From Bacteroidales bacterium (GTDB lineage: Bacteria > Bacteroidota > Bacteroidia > Bacteroidales > UBA3824): a DNA stretch of 64,000 bases. This document shows, piece by piece, positions 7,506-16,119 of the stretch. The notes below the pieces were generated by a model. It was not told the origin of the DNA and did no database searches. It saw only the letters and a program-made list of their open reading frames with translations. The stretch covers positions 1-64,000 of the forward strand of contig JAFPYR010000090.1 in the NCBI GenBank assembly GCA_017412115.1. The letters run 5' to 3'. The position numbers and the translations under genes are program-made. Each line of letters starts with the position of its first letter. Within the stretch, counting starts at the first letter, position 1.

Positions 7506-8021
7506 TTATAATTGTACCAAATCTATTTTATAAGCATTATCGGTTTCGTCCTTGAAAATAATTTTTCCGGCAGATGTCCTATGAACCGAACCTTTGCCTA
7601 ACGGAACTTTTGAAATTTTCTCGTCAATGCTAAAATCAAAAGTATGGTTAAGGAAGTCAATATGACATTTGCACGCCGAGGCTATCGGAATAAAATCACA
7701 TTTCAAATCATAAACCATATATGTTTTGCCGTTTTCCTGATATATTTTTTTCACGGTAATCAAAACGCTTTTGCCGTCGTAATTACCTGAAAAAATGTGA
7801 ATTAAATCCTTTTCTTCAATCGGAATATTCTTTAATCCCGTGTATTTGCTGTCAGTAGTATTGCCGCTAAGACTCACAAATATAAAACCCGAAAGTATTA
7901 TAATTGCAAAAACGGCAATTAAAATATGAATAATTTTAGGTGTAAAAGACTTCTTACTCTCTGCAACAAGAGTCTTTTCTTCTTGTGTACTACCTATAGT
8001 GCTGTAATTGTTGTTATCCAT
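7506..8021 (-). CDS. Single-pass membrane protein, first gene of the kinase operon
   Basis: The 171-residue protein has a short cytoplasmic N-terminus (STIGSTQEEKTLVAESKK), one membrane helix (about 31-51, IHILIAVFAIIILSGFIFV) and a 120-residue beta-rich external domain with FSGNYDGKSVLITVKKIY and CKCHIDF. I recognise no family. The Ser/Thr-rich N-terminus ahead of the helix resembles the kinase's own tail and could be phosphorylated; this is inference. It is the first gene after the promoter at 8084-8113. Confidence 0.72.
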   Translation of the reverse strand: MDNNNYSTIGSTQEEKTLVAESKKSFTPKIIHILIAVFAIIILSGFIFVSLSGNTTDSKYTGLKNIPIEEKDLIHIFSGNYDGKSVLITVKKIYQENGKTYMVYDLKCDFIPIASACKCHIDFLNHTFDFSIDEKISKVPLGKGSVHRTSAGKIIFKDETDNAYKIDLVQL

Positions 8022-8083
8022 AATTAATTTCGTTACCCGTAGTTTTTTTGTTTTTTAGTTAATAACCGCATAAAAGTAAATTA

Positions 8084-8113
8084 CAAATATAAAACAAAAT
8101 ATTATTAAACAAA
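8084..8113 (-). promoter_or_regulatory. Promoter of the six-gene kinase operon
   Basis: On the minus strand TTTG (8113-8110), 18 bases, then TATATTTG (8091-8084) match the Bacteroidota sigma consensus TTTG/TAnnTTTG. It lies about 63 bases upstream of the first gene, in the divergent gap with the DUF1292 gene. Confidence 0.75.
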
Positions 8114-8171
8114 AGTATTTCGGCAAAATTAAAAAAAAATTAAAGAAAATTTTCACGCTTAAAAAATTATT

Positions 8172-8179
8172 TCTTACTT
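8172..8179 (+). promoter_or_regulatory. Probable -7 element for the DUF1292 gene
   Basis: TTACTTTG, one base off TAnnTTTG, lies about 38 bases before the start codon. The -33 region is TTTT rather than TTTG, so this is a weaker match. Confidence 0.4.
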
Positions 8180-8216
8180 TGCGCTTGAAAATAATCATTA
8201 AAAACGTTTAGAAAAC

Positions 8217-8534
8217 ATGAGCGAAGAATTACAAAACGAAGAAAATGAGATTGAAATTATCTCATTAAAAGACGAAGAAGGCAACGACCACGATTTTGAA
8301 ATCCTTGACGAACTCGAATACGAAGGTCAAAAATATTGCGCTTTGCTTCCTTATTACGAAAATCCTGACGATTTGGATTCCAAAACGGAAGAAGATACTG
8401 AAATTCTCATTCTTCATATTTACGAAGAAGACGGTGATGAAATTTGCGAAAGCATTGCCGATGAAGATCTTTTCGATAAGATTTCAGCACTTTTCGACGA
8501 AAGAATCGAAAAAATGTATGAAACTCAAGAATAG
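8217..8534 (+). CDS. DUF1292 family acidic protein
   Basis: This small, very acidic 105-residue protein has the DUF1292 (YrzB-like) pattern: IEIISLKDEEGNDHDFEILD, then YEGQKYCALLPY and EILILHIYEEDGDE, ending FDERIEKMYE. The family is cytoplasmic with no established role. It stands alone, divergent from the kinase operon, and is closed by a bidirectional terminator shared with recJ. Confidence 0.85.
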   Translation: MSEELQNEENEIEIISLKDEEGNDHDFEILDELEYEGQKYCALLPYYENPDDLDSKTEEDTEILILHIYEEDGDEICESIADEDLFDKISALFDERIEKMYETQE

Positions 8535-8557
8535 AATTGTTTTTCAAGAAAAAAAAG

Positions 8558-8591
8558 AAACGGGGCGTTAATTTTTTTTAACGCCCCGTTT
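8558..8591. terminator. Bidirectional terminator between DUF1292 and recJ
   Basis: AAACGGGGCGTTAA (8558-8571) and TTAACGCCCCGTTT (8578-8591) are perfect 14-base arms. A T-run follows on the plus strand and an A-run precedes, so it serves both converging genes. Confidence 0.93.
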
Positions 8592-8596
8592 TTCTC

Positions 8597-10351
8597 TTAG
8601 ATTCGTATATCCTTAATTCTCAATTGGATAGTTTTGTTATTTTTATACACGTTCAAATCTATCGTATAACAAATATCAAAAGGTTTTCCTGTCTTGATTT
8701 CTTGAATCAAATGACCCATTCCGAAAGCTATTCCGACCTTTGTAAAACCCGAATTATCAATTACTTCCAATCTTAAATGAGAATTATCCTTTCCGACGGT
8801 TTTTGAATTTAAATCCGTTACGCCGCAAGTTGAAAACACGGGCTCTGGATTTTCCGGTCCGAAAGGTTCAAACTGTTGAAGTTTTTCGTAAAAATCCAAC
8901 GTAATGGATTTAAAATCAAGCTCCTGCTCGATTTCTATTTTCGGTTTTTGTTGAGAAGAAAGTATATGATTTTTGACATAATTTTCAAAAGCCTGACGGA
9001 ATTTTTCAAAATTCTCGAATTTTAAACTCAATCCCGCGGCAAATTTATGACCGCCGAAAGCCGTTAAAAATCCCCGGCAACTGTCAATGGCATCATAAAG
9101 ATTGAAATCCGAAACCGAACGCGCCGAACCCGTCAAAATCTCGCCTACTTTAGAAAAAACTATCGTAGGACGAAAATAATGCTCCGTAAGCCTTGAGGCA
9201 ACGATTCCTACAACGCCTTTGTGCCAATTTTCGCCGAAAACAACGGTCGAGGTATTTTGCTGATTATCTTTGTCCTCAGATAAAATTTCAAGAGCGGATT
9301 CGGTAATTTTTCGATCCAAATCCTTACGGGTCTGATTATAAAAAGAAATCTCGTCAGAAAATTTTCTCGCCTCGCTAATATCCTCTGTTATAAGAAGTTT
9401 AACGGCATCTTTTCCGTAATGAATCCTTCCCGCCGCATTAATACGGGGACCAATCATAAAAACGGAATCAAAAATCGTTATTTTTTTGTCTTTCAAACCC
9501 GACTCCTCAATTATCGCTTGAAAAGACGTTAAAGGCTTGAGCTGAAATGTGTTACCCGAAAATTTAATTTCCTCACCGTTGAGTTTTTTCAATCCCCAAT
9601 ATGCTAAAATTCTGTTTTCGTCCACGATAGGCACGATGTCAGAACCGATGCTAACCGCCGTTAAATCAATATATTTGAGTAATCTTTCAAACGGAATATT
9701 CTGACGAATACAAAACGCCTGCATAAATTTGAAACCGACACCGCAGCCCGAAAGTTCGTTGAAAGGATACGTATTGTCAGAGCGTTTAGCGTCCAAAACG
9801 GCAACCGCCCGAGGCAATTCCAAACCCGGAGTGTGATGATCGCAAACGATAAAATCAATATTTTTGTAACGGGCATATTCAATTCTCGCATTGTCTTTGA
9901 TTCCGCAATCAAGAGCGATAATAAGATTGCAATGATTTTCAAAAGCGAAGTCCACGCCTTTGAAACTTACACCGTAACCTTCTGTGTATCTGTCTGGTAC
10001 ATAATAAAGCAAATGCGGATAAAATTCCCTCAAAAACGAATAAACTAATGCAACGGAAGTTGTTCCGTCCACATCATAATCGCCGTAAACGAGAATTTTT
10101 TCGTGTTTTTTCATTGCAAGAATAAGCCTGTCCACAGCCTTATCCATATCGTTGAAAAGAAACGGGTCGTGAAGGTTTTCTAATTTCGGACGCAAAAAAT
10201 TACGGATATTTTCCAACGAAAGTCCTACCCTCGAGGCTAACATCTTCGTTAAATGAACGTCTAAAAAATCGTTCATCTCAGAGCGTAATTTTTTTATATC
10301 ATCATCGCTAAAAGATTGATATTCTTTTATTTCCCAAACTTTTTCCGTCAT
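8597..10351 (-). CDS. recJ: Single-stranded-DNA-specific exonuclease RecJ
   Basis: RecJ degrades single-stranded DNA 5' to 3' in recombination and repair. The 584 residues fit the family. The DHH catalytic motifs are present: YGDYDVDGTTS (89-99), LDCGIKD (148-154) and VCDHHTPG (169-176). GPRINAAGRI follows in the middle of the protein, and the DHHA1 motif GGHKFAAGLSL lies further on. The C-terminal OB-fold half is complete. Its start overlaps the DUF2339 gene's stop by four bases, so the two are cotranscribed. Confidence 0.97.
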   Translation of the reverse strand: MTEKVWEIKEYQSFSDDDIKKLRSEMNDFLDVHLTKMLASRVGLSLENIRNFLRPKLENLHDPFLFNDMDKAVDRLILAMKKHEKILVYGDYDVDGTTSVALVYSFLREFYPHLLYYVPDRYTEGYGVSFKGVDFAFENHCNLIIALDCGIKDNARIEYARYKNIDFIVCDHHTPGLELPRAVAVLDAKRSDNTYPFNELSGCGVGFKFMQAFCIRQNIPFERLLKYIDLTAVSIGSDIVPIVDENRILAYWGLKKLNGEEIKFSGNTFQLKPLTSFQAIIEESGLKDKKITIFDSVFMIGPRINAAGRIHYGKDAVKLLITEDISEARKFSDEISFYNQTRKDLDRKITESALEILSEDKDNQQNTSTVVFGENWHKGVVGIVASRLTEHYFRPTIVFSKVGEILTGSARSVSDFNLYDAIDSCRGFLTAFGGHKFAAGLSLKFENFEKFRQAFENYVKNHILSSQQKPKIEIEQELDFKSITLDFYEKLQQFEPFGPENPEPVFSTCGVTDLNSKTVGKDNSHLRLEVIDNSGFTKVGIAFGMGHLIQEIKTGKPFDICYTIDLNVYKNNKTIQLRIKDIRI

Positions 10352-12342
10352 TTATCCTTAAAAAATTTTGAGTAAAGATACGAAATTAACAGGAAAATTC
10401 CGCCTTCCGTGAGAAAAATTACGGATTTTAATGCCAAAGATTGTTCCCAAGCATCGTAAAGAACTATTTTTAAGGCAGTTATGACAAAAATTGCAATTGA
10501 AGCATACCGTAAATGTTTTTTCTTGAGTTTGAATCCCACAACAAACAAAGCGGCCGCATAAACCGCAGCAAACAAACTCACTAACAATGATTTAATTTCC
10601 CTTTCAGAAAATCTCACCATAAATTCGTTCAAAAGGAAAAAGAGCAAAATAAGGCTCAAAACAAATTCCCTTGAAGCGTTATATTCTTCTTTCAACGAAA
10701 TTTTTAAGCTCACAACAAACGAAAGCAGGAAAACCGCAATTGAAAAAATTTCAACCGCCCTCGTACAGACAATTTCCGCTCTCAAACAAATAAAAATAAA
10801 TTCCAAAACTATCAGCAACGCCAAAAGCGGAATTTTGAAACTGTCATAAAATTTTATCTTCCTTAAAAAAAACAAACACGAAGAAAAATAAATCATTGAT
10901 ACGGAAATTTCCAAAATTCCATCGTTATTGCTGTTATAAAAGAAATTATGATTAATTGCAAAAATCAAGAGAAAAACTCCTAAATAAAATGCAGTTTTAG
11001 CATAAATTTCGTTTTTATAATCATAATACAGAAAAAAGTTCATCGCCGAGGCTATCAGCATTACAATAAAAAACGAATTTATAACGAACCTAAAATTCCA
11101 TCTGTCAGTAATACCAAGCAGTAAAATCGCGGACAAAAAGCTTAAAATCAAAATGCAGAACGAAAAATTTTCGTAAAAACGGTTTTGCTTTTTCTGACTC
11201 AAAAAATTAAAAGTATAAGCCTCAACAGCAAAAATCAAAAGTATAAGATGTTTTACATAATCCTTTAAAATCAGAAACGCAGCAAAATTAAACGTAAAAA
11301 CAATGAAATACAAATAATTATATTTAATACCGGGGCGCAAAAAAATCGCTAAAACATAGCACGAGGGAATTATCATCAAATACAATCCCGATTTCAAGGC
11401 TGTATTTGTATTAAGACAAATCCAAAATATTGTTATTAAAGTATTCAGCAGATTTAACACTAACATTTTTTTTGCGTCCCAAAGCGTAGAAAATGTCAAA
11501 AACAAAGCGAAAAACAGATAAAAAACAATAATATTTTTCATCATATCAGGCGCATCAAAAGCAGCAAAAATCAAAAAGTAATTAGTTATAATCCAAGAGA
11601 TTACAGCGGGAAAAGAATTCTTTTTTAAGAGAGAAACCGCTAAGGATAAAACCGAAAGCAAAAAAACAAATCCTATCCAAATCCAAAAATTAATTACCGT
11701 TAAGTAAAATCCCGCCCCTATCGGAGTAAAAAATATCAGCGGCAACGAGAACCCGAACAGCACAACCGAATAATGATATCCGACCGCACAAACAAAAAGC
11801 GCAATCAGTCCCGCAATAAAAAGGGATTGCGAGGAAGAAAAAATTTCAAAATAATGCTGCGAAACAAATGTCAGCGCATACGAAAAACCTACCGCTCCGG
11901 TAAAAAGAATTGACGAGAGAACTTTACGTTTTTCTTTGTTTTTATAAGAAAAAAACACCGAAACGACACTCAAAACATAGCCTAAAAAAACTTTAACGCC
12001 CGTTGAAAACAAATTTCTGTCAAACAGATATTTTACAAAAGCAATCAAACCGATGACCAAAATAATCACACCAATTTTTCCGATAAGATTTTGCGCCAAA
12101 AATCTCTCGGATATTTCTTGAGTCGCTTCTCTTGGAGGCGGAGTTTTTGTTGTGGAATTTTCCTCTGTCTGAGATACTTTTCTCAAAGGAACTTCTTCTG
12201 AACGCATTTTTCGTTTTAGGATTTCGATTTCTTTGTCAAGCTCAATCCTCTTTGATGCCAAGGCTGATAATTCCAAAGAAACTTTTTCCCTCTCCGACAA
12301 AAGCTCCTTTAAACAAGCCGTTAAATCTTTTTCATCGGTCAT
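10348..12342 (-). CDS. DUF2339 polytopic membrane protein
   Basis: The 664-residue protein starts with a cytoplasmic coiled coil (about 1-48, KELLSEREKVSLELSALASK) and a Pro/Thr linker. A large membrane part of many helices starts at IGKIGVIILVIGLIAFVKYL and runs to the C-terminus. This layout matches DUF2339, a conserved membrane family of unknown function. The coiled coil suggests contact with a cytoplasmic partner. It precedes recJ with a four-base overlap and follows the gamma-carbonic-anhydrase gene at 10 bases. Confidence 0.82.
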   Translation of the reverse strand: MTDEKDLTACLKELLSEREKVSLELSALASKRIELDKEIEILKRKMRSEEVPLRKVSQTEENSTTKTPPPREATQEISERFLAQNLIGKIGVIILVIGLIAFVKYLFDRNLFSTGVKVFLGYVLSVVSVFFSYKNKEKRKVLSSILFTGAVGFSYALTFVSQHYFEIFSSSQSLFIAGLIALFVCAVGYHYSVVLFGFSLPLIFFTPIGAGFYLTVINFWIWIGFVFLLSVLSLAVSLLKKNSFPAVISWIITNYFLIFAAFDAPDMMKNIIVFYLFFALFLTFSTLWDAKKMLVLNLLNTLITIFWICLNTNTALKSGLYLMIIPSCYVLAIFLRPGIKYNYLYFIVFTFNFAAFLILKDYVKHLILLIFAVEAYTFNFLSQKKQNRFYENFSFCILILSFLSAILLLGITDRWNFRFVINSFFIVMLIASAMNFFLYYDYKNEIYAKTAFYLGVFLLIFAINHNFFYNSNNDGILEISVSMIYFSSCLFFLRKIKFYDSFKIPLLALLIVLEFIFICLRAEIVCTRAVEIFSIAVFLLSFVVSLKISLKEEYNASREFVLSLILLFFLLNEFMVRFSEREIKSLLVSLFAAVYAAALFVVGFKLKKKHLRYASIAIFVITALKIVLYDAWEQSLALKSVIFLTEGGIFLLISYLYSKFFKDK

Positions 12343-12352
12343 AATTCTTTTT

Positions 12353-12868
12353 TTATTCTCTGTACCAATCGGCGTACATTGCGTAATTATCTACAATTCT
12401 GTTAATTAAATCTTTTTGAAGTTTTTCGTCAGTATCTTTGATTTTTTTAGCAGGACAACCGGCGTAAACACTTCCTTTTTCGGTTTTAGTACCTTTTGTA
12501 ACAACTGCTCCGGCAGCAATAATACAATTTTCCTCTATAACGGCATCGTCCATAACGATTGCTCCCATACCGATCAAAACATTATCTTTTATCGTACAGC
12601 CGTGAACGATAGCGTTATGAGCGATGGAAACATTATTTCCGATATTCAAAGGCGAGGTCTTGAATGTAGCGTGCAAACAAGCATTATCTTGAATATTAAC
12701 TCGGTTGCCGATTCTAATGGAATGAACATCACCGCGGATTACGGCATTGAACCAAACATTACAATTATCACCCATTTTAACATCACCGATAATAGTACAA
12801 TTATCAGCAAGCCAAATATTTTCTCCAAATTCAGGAGTTTTGCCCAAAAGTGTTTTTATTAAAGCCAT
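12353..12868 (-). CDS. Gamma-carbonic-anhydrase-like hexapeptide-repeat protein
   Basis: The 171 residues form a left-handed beta helix of hexapeptide repeats ending in a C-terminal helix, as in the YrdA/PaaY/CaiE family. The three zinc-binding histidines are at His66 (NACLHAT), His84 and His89 (SIAHNAIVHGC). GDVKMGDNCNVWFNAVIRGD is the family signature. Members are trimeric; some hydrate CO2 while others act on thioesters, so the substrate is open. It is the first gene of a unit with DUF2339 and recJ. Confidence 0.9.
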   Translation of the reverse strand: MALIKTLLGKTPEFGENIWLADNCTIIGDVKMGDNCNVWFNAVIRGDVHSIRIGNRVNIQDNACLHATFKTSPLNIGNNVSIAHNAIVHGCTIKDNVLIGMGAIVMDDAVIEENCIIAAGAVVTKGTKTEKGSVYAGCPAKKIKDTDEKLQKDLINRIVDNYAMYADWYRE

Positions 12869-12902
12869 GATTATTTCTTTTTTTGTAAAAAAAGTTTTTT
12901 TG

Positions 12903-12910
12903 CAAAATTA
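12903..12910 (-). promoter_or_regulatory. Probable -7 element for the gamma-CA/DUF2339/recJ unit
   Basis: On the minus strand TAATTTTG lies about 35 bases upstream of the start codon. The -33 region is T-rich without a clear TTTG. It is divergent from the promoter at 12938-12969. Confidence 0.5.
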
Positions 12911-12937
12911 TAAAAACTAAAGGATTAATAAAATTTT

Positions 12938-12969
12938 TTTGTCAGTTTTAAGCAAAAACTATATCTTTG
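12938..12969 (+). promoter_or_regulatory. Promoter of the BspA-like/PorE-like unit
   Basis: TTTG (12938-12941), 20 bases, then TATCTTTG (12962-12969) fit the Bacteroidota TTTG/TAnnTTTG consensus. It lies 31 bases before the ATG at 13001. Confidence 0.78.
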
Positions 12970-13000
12970 CCATTATTAGCGTAACTAAAAATTAATTCCT

Positions 13001-13972
13001 ATGAAAAAAATCCTGTTATTAATTTTTGCTGTTATGAACCTTGCATTAAAAGCGCAAGAGTTTAAAAACGGAACGTTTATTTACCGCATCACCGGAGAAA
13101 AAACTTCCGAAATTTTAGCTGCCGACCACAAAATGTCAGGCAACGTCATCATCCCGCAAAGCGTAAAATTCGGAGAAAAAACTTATACCGTAACAGCCGT
13201 AGCCGATACGGGATTCATTAAATGTCAAGGCATTACAAGCATAATTTTGCCCACCACAATTTGCAAAATCGGAAAAAGGGCGTTTTGCCGTTGCACCAAT
13301 CTCAATTCGGTAAACATTCCTTACAGCGTAAAAAAAATTCAAGAAGGAACTTTTTGTTATTGTACCTCGCTTTACGGTATCTCGCTTCCCGACGGTATAA
13401 CAGAAATCGGAGATTATGCTTTTGCTAACTGCAACAAAATCACAAAACTCAATCTGCCCGACAAATGCAAAAAAATCGGCATTAAGGCTTTTTATAATTG
13501 TTCAAAAATTCAAGCTCTGAAAATCACAGCCGAAATCGAAAGCATAGGATTAAGAGCTTTTCAAGGCTGTACGGCTTTAGTCAGAGTTGAAACCGAGCCG
13601 GAAAACATGCATTTCATGTCAAAAGAATCCGTCCTTTATACCAAAGACGGGAAAAAACTCATAAAATATCCCGCTAAAAAAGATACACAAATCTATACCG
13701 TTGAACCTTCGGTAAAAGAAATCATAGAATTTGCTTTTGAGGATTCGGAAAATTTAGGCATCGTAAAACTGCCTTCAGGACTTATTGAAATCCAAAATTA
13801 CGCATTCTCCAACTGCATAAACCTTCAACGAGCAGATATTCCGACAACTGTTAAAAAAATGGGTGAAGATGCGTTTTTCGGTTGTCCGAGACTTTCTGAG
13901 CAGAATCTTCACGGCGGAATCGATTTTATAGAATATAAATTAGAAGAAGGAATGATTGAAGATTTAGAATAA
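13001..13972 (+). CDS. Secreted BspA-like leucine-rich-repeat protein
   Basis: The signal peptide is MKKILLLIFAVMNLALKAQ. About nine LRR_5 (BspA/TpLRR) repeats follow, with the 23-residue pattern seen in ITSIILPTTICKIGKRAFCR and ITEIGDYAFANC. A break at about 200-235 (MHFMSKESVLYTKDGKKLIKYP) is typical of this family. BspA proteins bind fibronectin or other host proteins in oral Bacteroidota, but many free-living relatives exist. There is no T9SS C-terminal domain. The stop is 6 bases before the PorE-like gene, so the two are cotranscribed. Confidence 0.88.
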   Translation: MKKILLLIFAVMNLALKAQEFKNGTFIYRITGEKTSEILAADHKMSGNVIIPQSVKFGEKTYTVTAVADTGFIKCQGITSIILPTTICKIGKRAFCRCTNLNSVNIPYSVKKIQEGTFCYCTSLYGISLPDGITEIGDYAFANCNKITKLNLPDKCKKIGIKAFYNCSKIQALKITAEIESIGLRAFQGCTALVRVETEPENMHFMSKESVLYTKDGKKLIKYPAKKDTQIYTVEPSVKEIIEFAFEDSENLGIVKLPSGLIEIQNYAFSNCINLQRADIPTTVKKMGEDAFFGCPRLSEQNLHGGIDFIEYKLEEGMIEDLE

Positions 13973-13978
13973 TCAATT

Positions 13979-15889
13979 ATGAAAAAAATATTTTTACACC
14001 TTATAATTTTGTTATGCGTTTTTGAGGCTAATGCCCAAAACAAAAAGGCACAGGCTTTTTTTGAGGAAGCGTTAAAAAAATATTCGGCATTAGAATACGA
14101 GGCGGCTAAAGAATTATGTGCAAAAGCCTTAAAATCAGATCCGTCATTCGTTGAACCGTACCTTTTGGAAGCAGATATTGCGGCAAGCAATCGTAAATTC
14201 GACGAGGAAATTTCGTATCTGAATTCGGCTTTAAAAATAAAACCTGAGGACGAAACGATTTTAACCGGAATTGCCGATGCTTATTTTGAAAAACTTGATT
14301 ACAAAACCTCAATCGAATATTACAAAAAAGTTTTAGGCTTGGAGAGAGTCTCTCAAAAAAAACGCGATCACTGCGCTGAAAACATCGAAACGGCAAATTT
14401 CAGGATTTCAGCTTTAGAGAATCCCGTTGAGATAAAACCTAAAAATCTCGGACCTTACGTCAATACCGTTTACAACGATTATTTCCCCTCGATTTCTGCC
14501 GACGGACAGACTTTGGTCTATACGATAGAATTACCGCAAACATCTAATAATCCGTTACTTCCCGTAAGTCAGGAAGATATTTTCATAACGTACAGATTAG
14601 CGGGAAAACCTTGGCAACAGGCCCGCTCCATAGGTGCTGTTATCAACACCTCAAACAACGAAGGCGCACCTTATATTTCCTCTGACGGCAAAACATTGCT
14701 TTTTACTTCATGCACTTGTCCCGACGGCTTGATAAAATGTTGCGACATTTATTATTCGTATTTAAAAGAAGGCGGTTGGACGATTCCAAGAAAACTGCCT
14801 GCTCCCGTTAATACGAATTATTGGGAATCGCAACCGGCTTTCAGTGCTGACAATACGGTTTTGTATTTTGTCTCCAACCGTCCCGGCGGTTTCGGCGGCA
14901 AAGATATTTGGTATTCAAAACTTTTGCCGGGCGGAAAATGGTCTGAGCCCGTAAACGCCGGTGAAAATATCAACACTAAAGGCGACGAATCAAGTCCTCT
15001 GCTTCATGCCGACAACAAGACTTTGTATTTTGCCTCCGACGGGCACACCGGAATGGGCGGACAGGATTTATTCGTATCACATCTTCAAGAAGACGGCACT
15101 TGGGGCAAACCTATCAATTTAGGCTATCCAATCAACACCGAAAACAACGAAACAAGACTTGCCGTTTCGGTTTTCGGAAATTCGGCGATAATAGCCTCCG
15201 ACAGAGAGCCTAACAAAATGTTAGACCTTTACGAAATAGAACTTCCCCTTAGTTTAAGACCCACGAGAACGCTTTTGGTAAAAGCCGCCGTAAAAGACGC
15301 TAAAACTTCAAAGCCCGTGGCCGCCGATTACGAAATAGTGGATTTGGAGACCAAAAATATCGTTAATAAAGGCGTAACGAGTGAAGATTATGTTAATCTC
15401 ATGTTGTTTTTACCTCAAGGCAAGGATTACGCTCTTAATGTTTCTGCTCCGGGTTACATTATGAACTCTCTGAACTTTAGTCTTAAAAATATTCCCGATT
15501 CCATTAAAGAAAAATACATAGAAATTTCTATGGAAAAACTCTTGGCAGGAGGCACTTTAAGACTCGAAAACGTATTTTTTGATACGGATAAATACGACAT
15601 TAAACCGAAATCTTATTACGAATTGGATAAATTGGCAGACTTTTTGACACGAAACCCGAATGTAAAGATAGAAATCGGCGGACATACCGACAATTCAGGC
15701 TCTGAGGCTCACAACATAGAACTAAGCCGCAATAGAGCACAAGCAATCGTAAAATATCTTATTAGCAAGGATATTGATGCTAAACGACTGAATTTCAAAG
15801 GTTACGGTTCATCAAAACCGTGTGCTGACAACTCCACGGAGGAAGGTAAAGCCAAAAACAGAAGAACTGAAGTAAAAATTTCGGAATAA
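13979..15889 (+). CDS. TPR-PD40-OmpA protein, PorE-like architecture
   Basis: The 636-residue protein has a signal peptide (ending EANAQ). TPR repeats follow (about 25-135), then a PD40/WD40-like propeller (about 145-420, with YTIELPQT, LFTSCTCPDG, YFVSNRPGGFGGKDIW and YFASDGHTGMGGQDLF). Next come a carboxypeptidase-regulatory-like domain (about 430-510) and an OmpA peptidoglycan-binding domain (about 525-636, FDTDKYDIKP and GGHTDNSGSEAHNIELSRNR). This is the domain order of PorE, which ties the type IX secretion system to the cell wall in Porphyromonas. PorE is a lipoprotein, while here no lipobox is visible, so this may be a paralogue. It is the second gene after the BspA-like one. Confidence 0.85.
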   Translation: MKKIFLHLIILLCVFEANAQNKKAQAFFEEALKKYSALEYEAAKELCAKALKSDPSFVEPYLLEADIAASNRKFDEEISYLNSALKIKPEDETILTGIADAYFEKLDYKTSIEYYKKVLGLERVSQKKRDHCAENIETANFRISALENPVEIKPKNLGPYVNTVYNDYFPSISADGQTLVYTIELPQTSNNPLLPVSQEDIFITYRLAGKPWQQARSIGAVINTSNNEGAPYISSDGKTLLFTSCTCPDGLIKCCDIYYSYLKEGGWTIPRKLPAPVNTNYWESQPAFSADNTVLYFVSNRPGGFGGKDIWYSKLLPGGKWSEPVNAGENINTKGDESSPLLHADNKTLYFASDGHTGMGGQDLFVSHLQEDGTWGKPINLGYPINTENNETRLAVSVFGNSAIIASDREPNKMLDLYEIELPLSLRPTRTLLVKAAVKDAKTSKPVAADYEIVDLETKNIVNKGVTSEDYVNLMLFLPQGKDYALNVSAPGYIMNSLNFSLKNIPDSIKEKYIEISMEKLLAGGTLRLENVFFDTDKYDIKPKSYYELDKLADFLTRNPNVKIEIGGHTDNSGSEAHNIELSRNRAQAIVKYLISKDIDAKRLNFKGYGSSKPCADNSTEEGKAKNRRTEVKISE

Positions 15890-16005
15890 TTTTTATTAGT
15901 TTTTTTGTGATTTAATGTGTTGATTTTAAACAAGTTGGCTTTTTAAACACAATTAAGTGTAAAAAATATTATTAAATTTAATGTTAATAATTGAAAAAAA
16001 AATCT

Positions 16006-16013
16006 TAATTTTG
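16006..16013 (+). promoter_or_regulatory. Probable -7 element for the FGE-like gene pair
   Basis: TAATTTTG fits TAnnTTTG and would give a leader of about 100 bases before 16120. No clear TTTG is seen at -33. The 230-base gap has no other feature that I can see. Confidence 0.5.
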
Positions 16014-16119
16014 TCGAATAAGCCGAAAAATATGTTTTCGGATTGCAACATATAAACGTCGAGTGCGTTTATTAAATACACGAAAATATTAAAATCTCTA
16101 ACCAAAAAAAATTAGCAAG

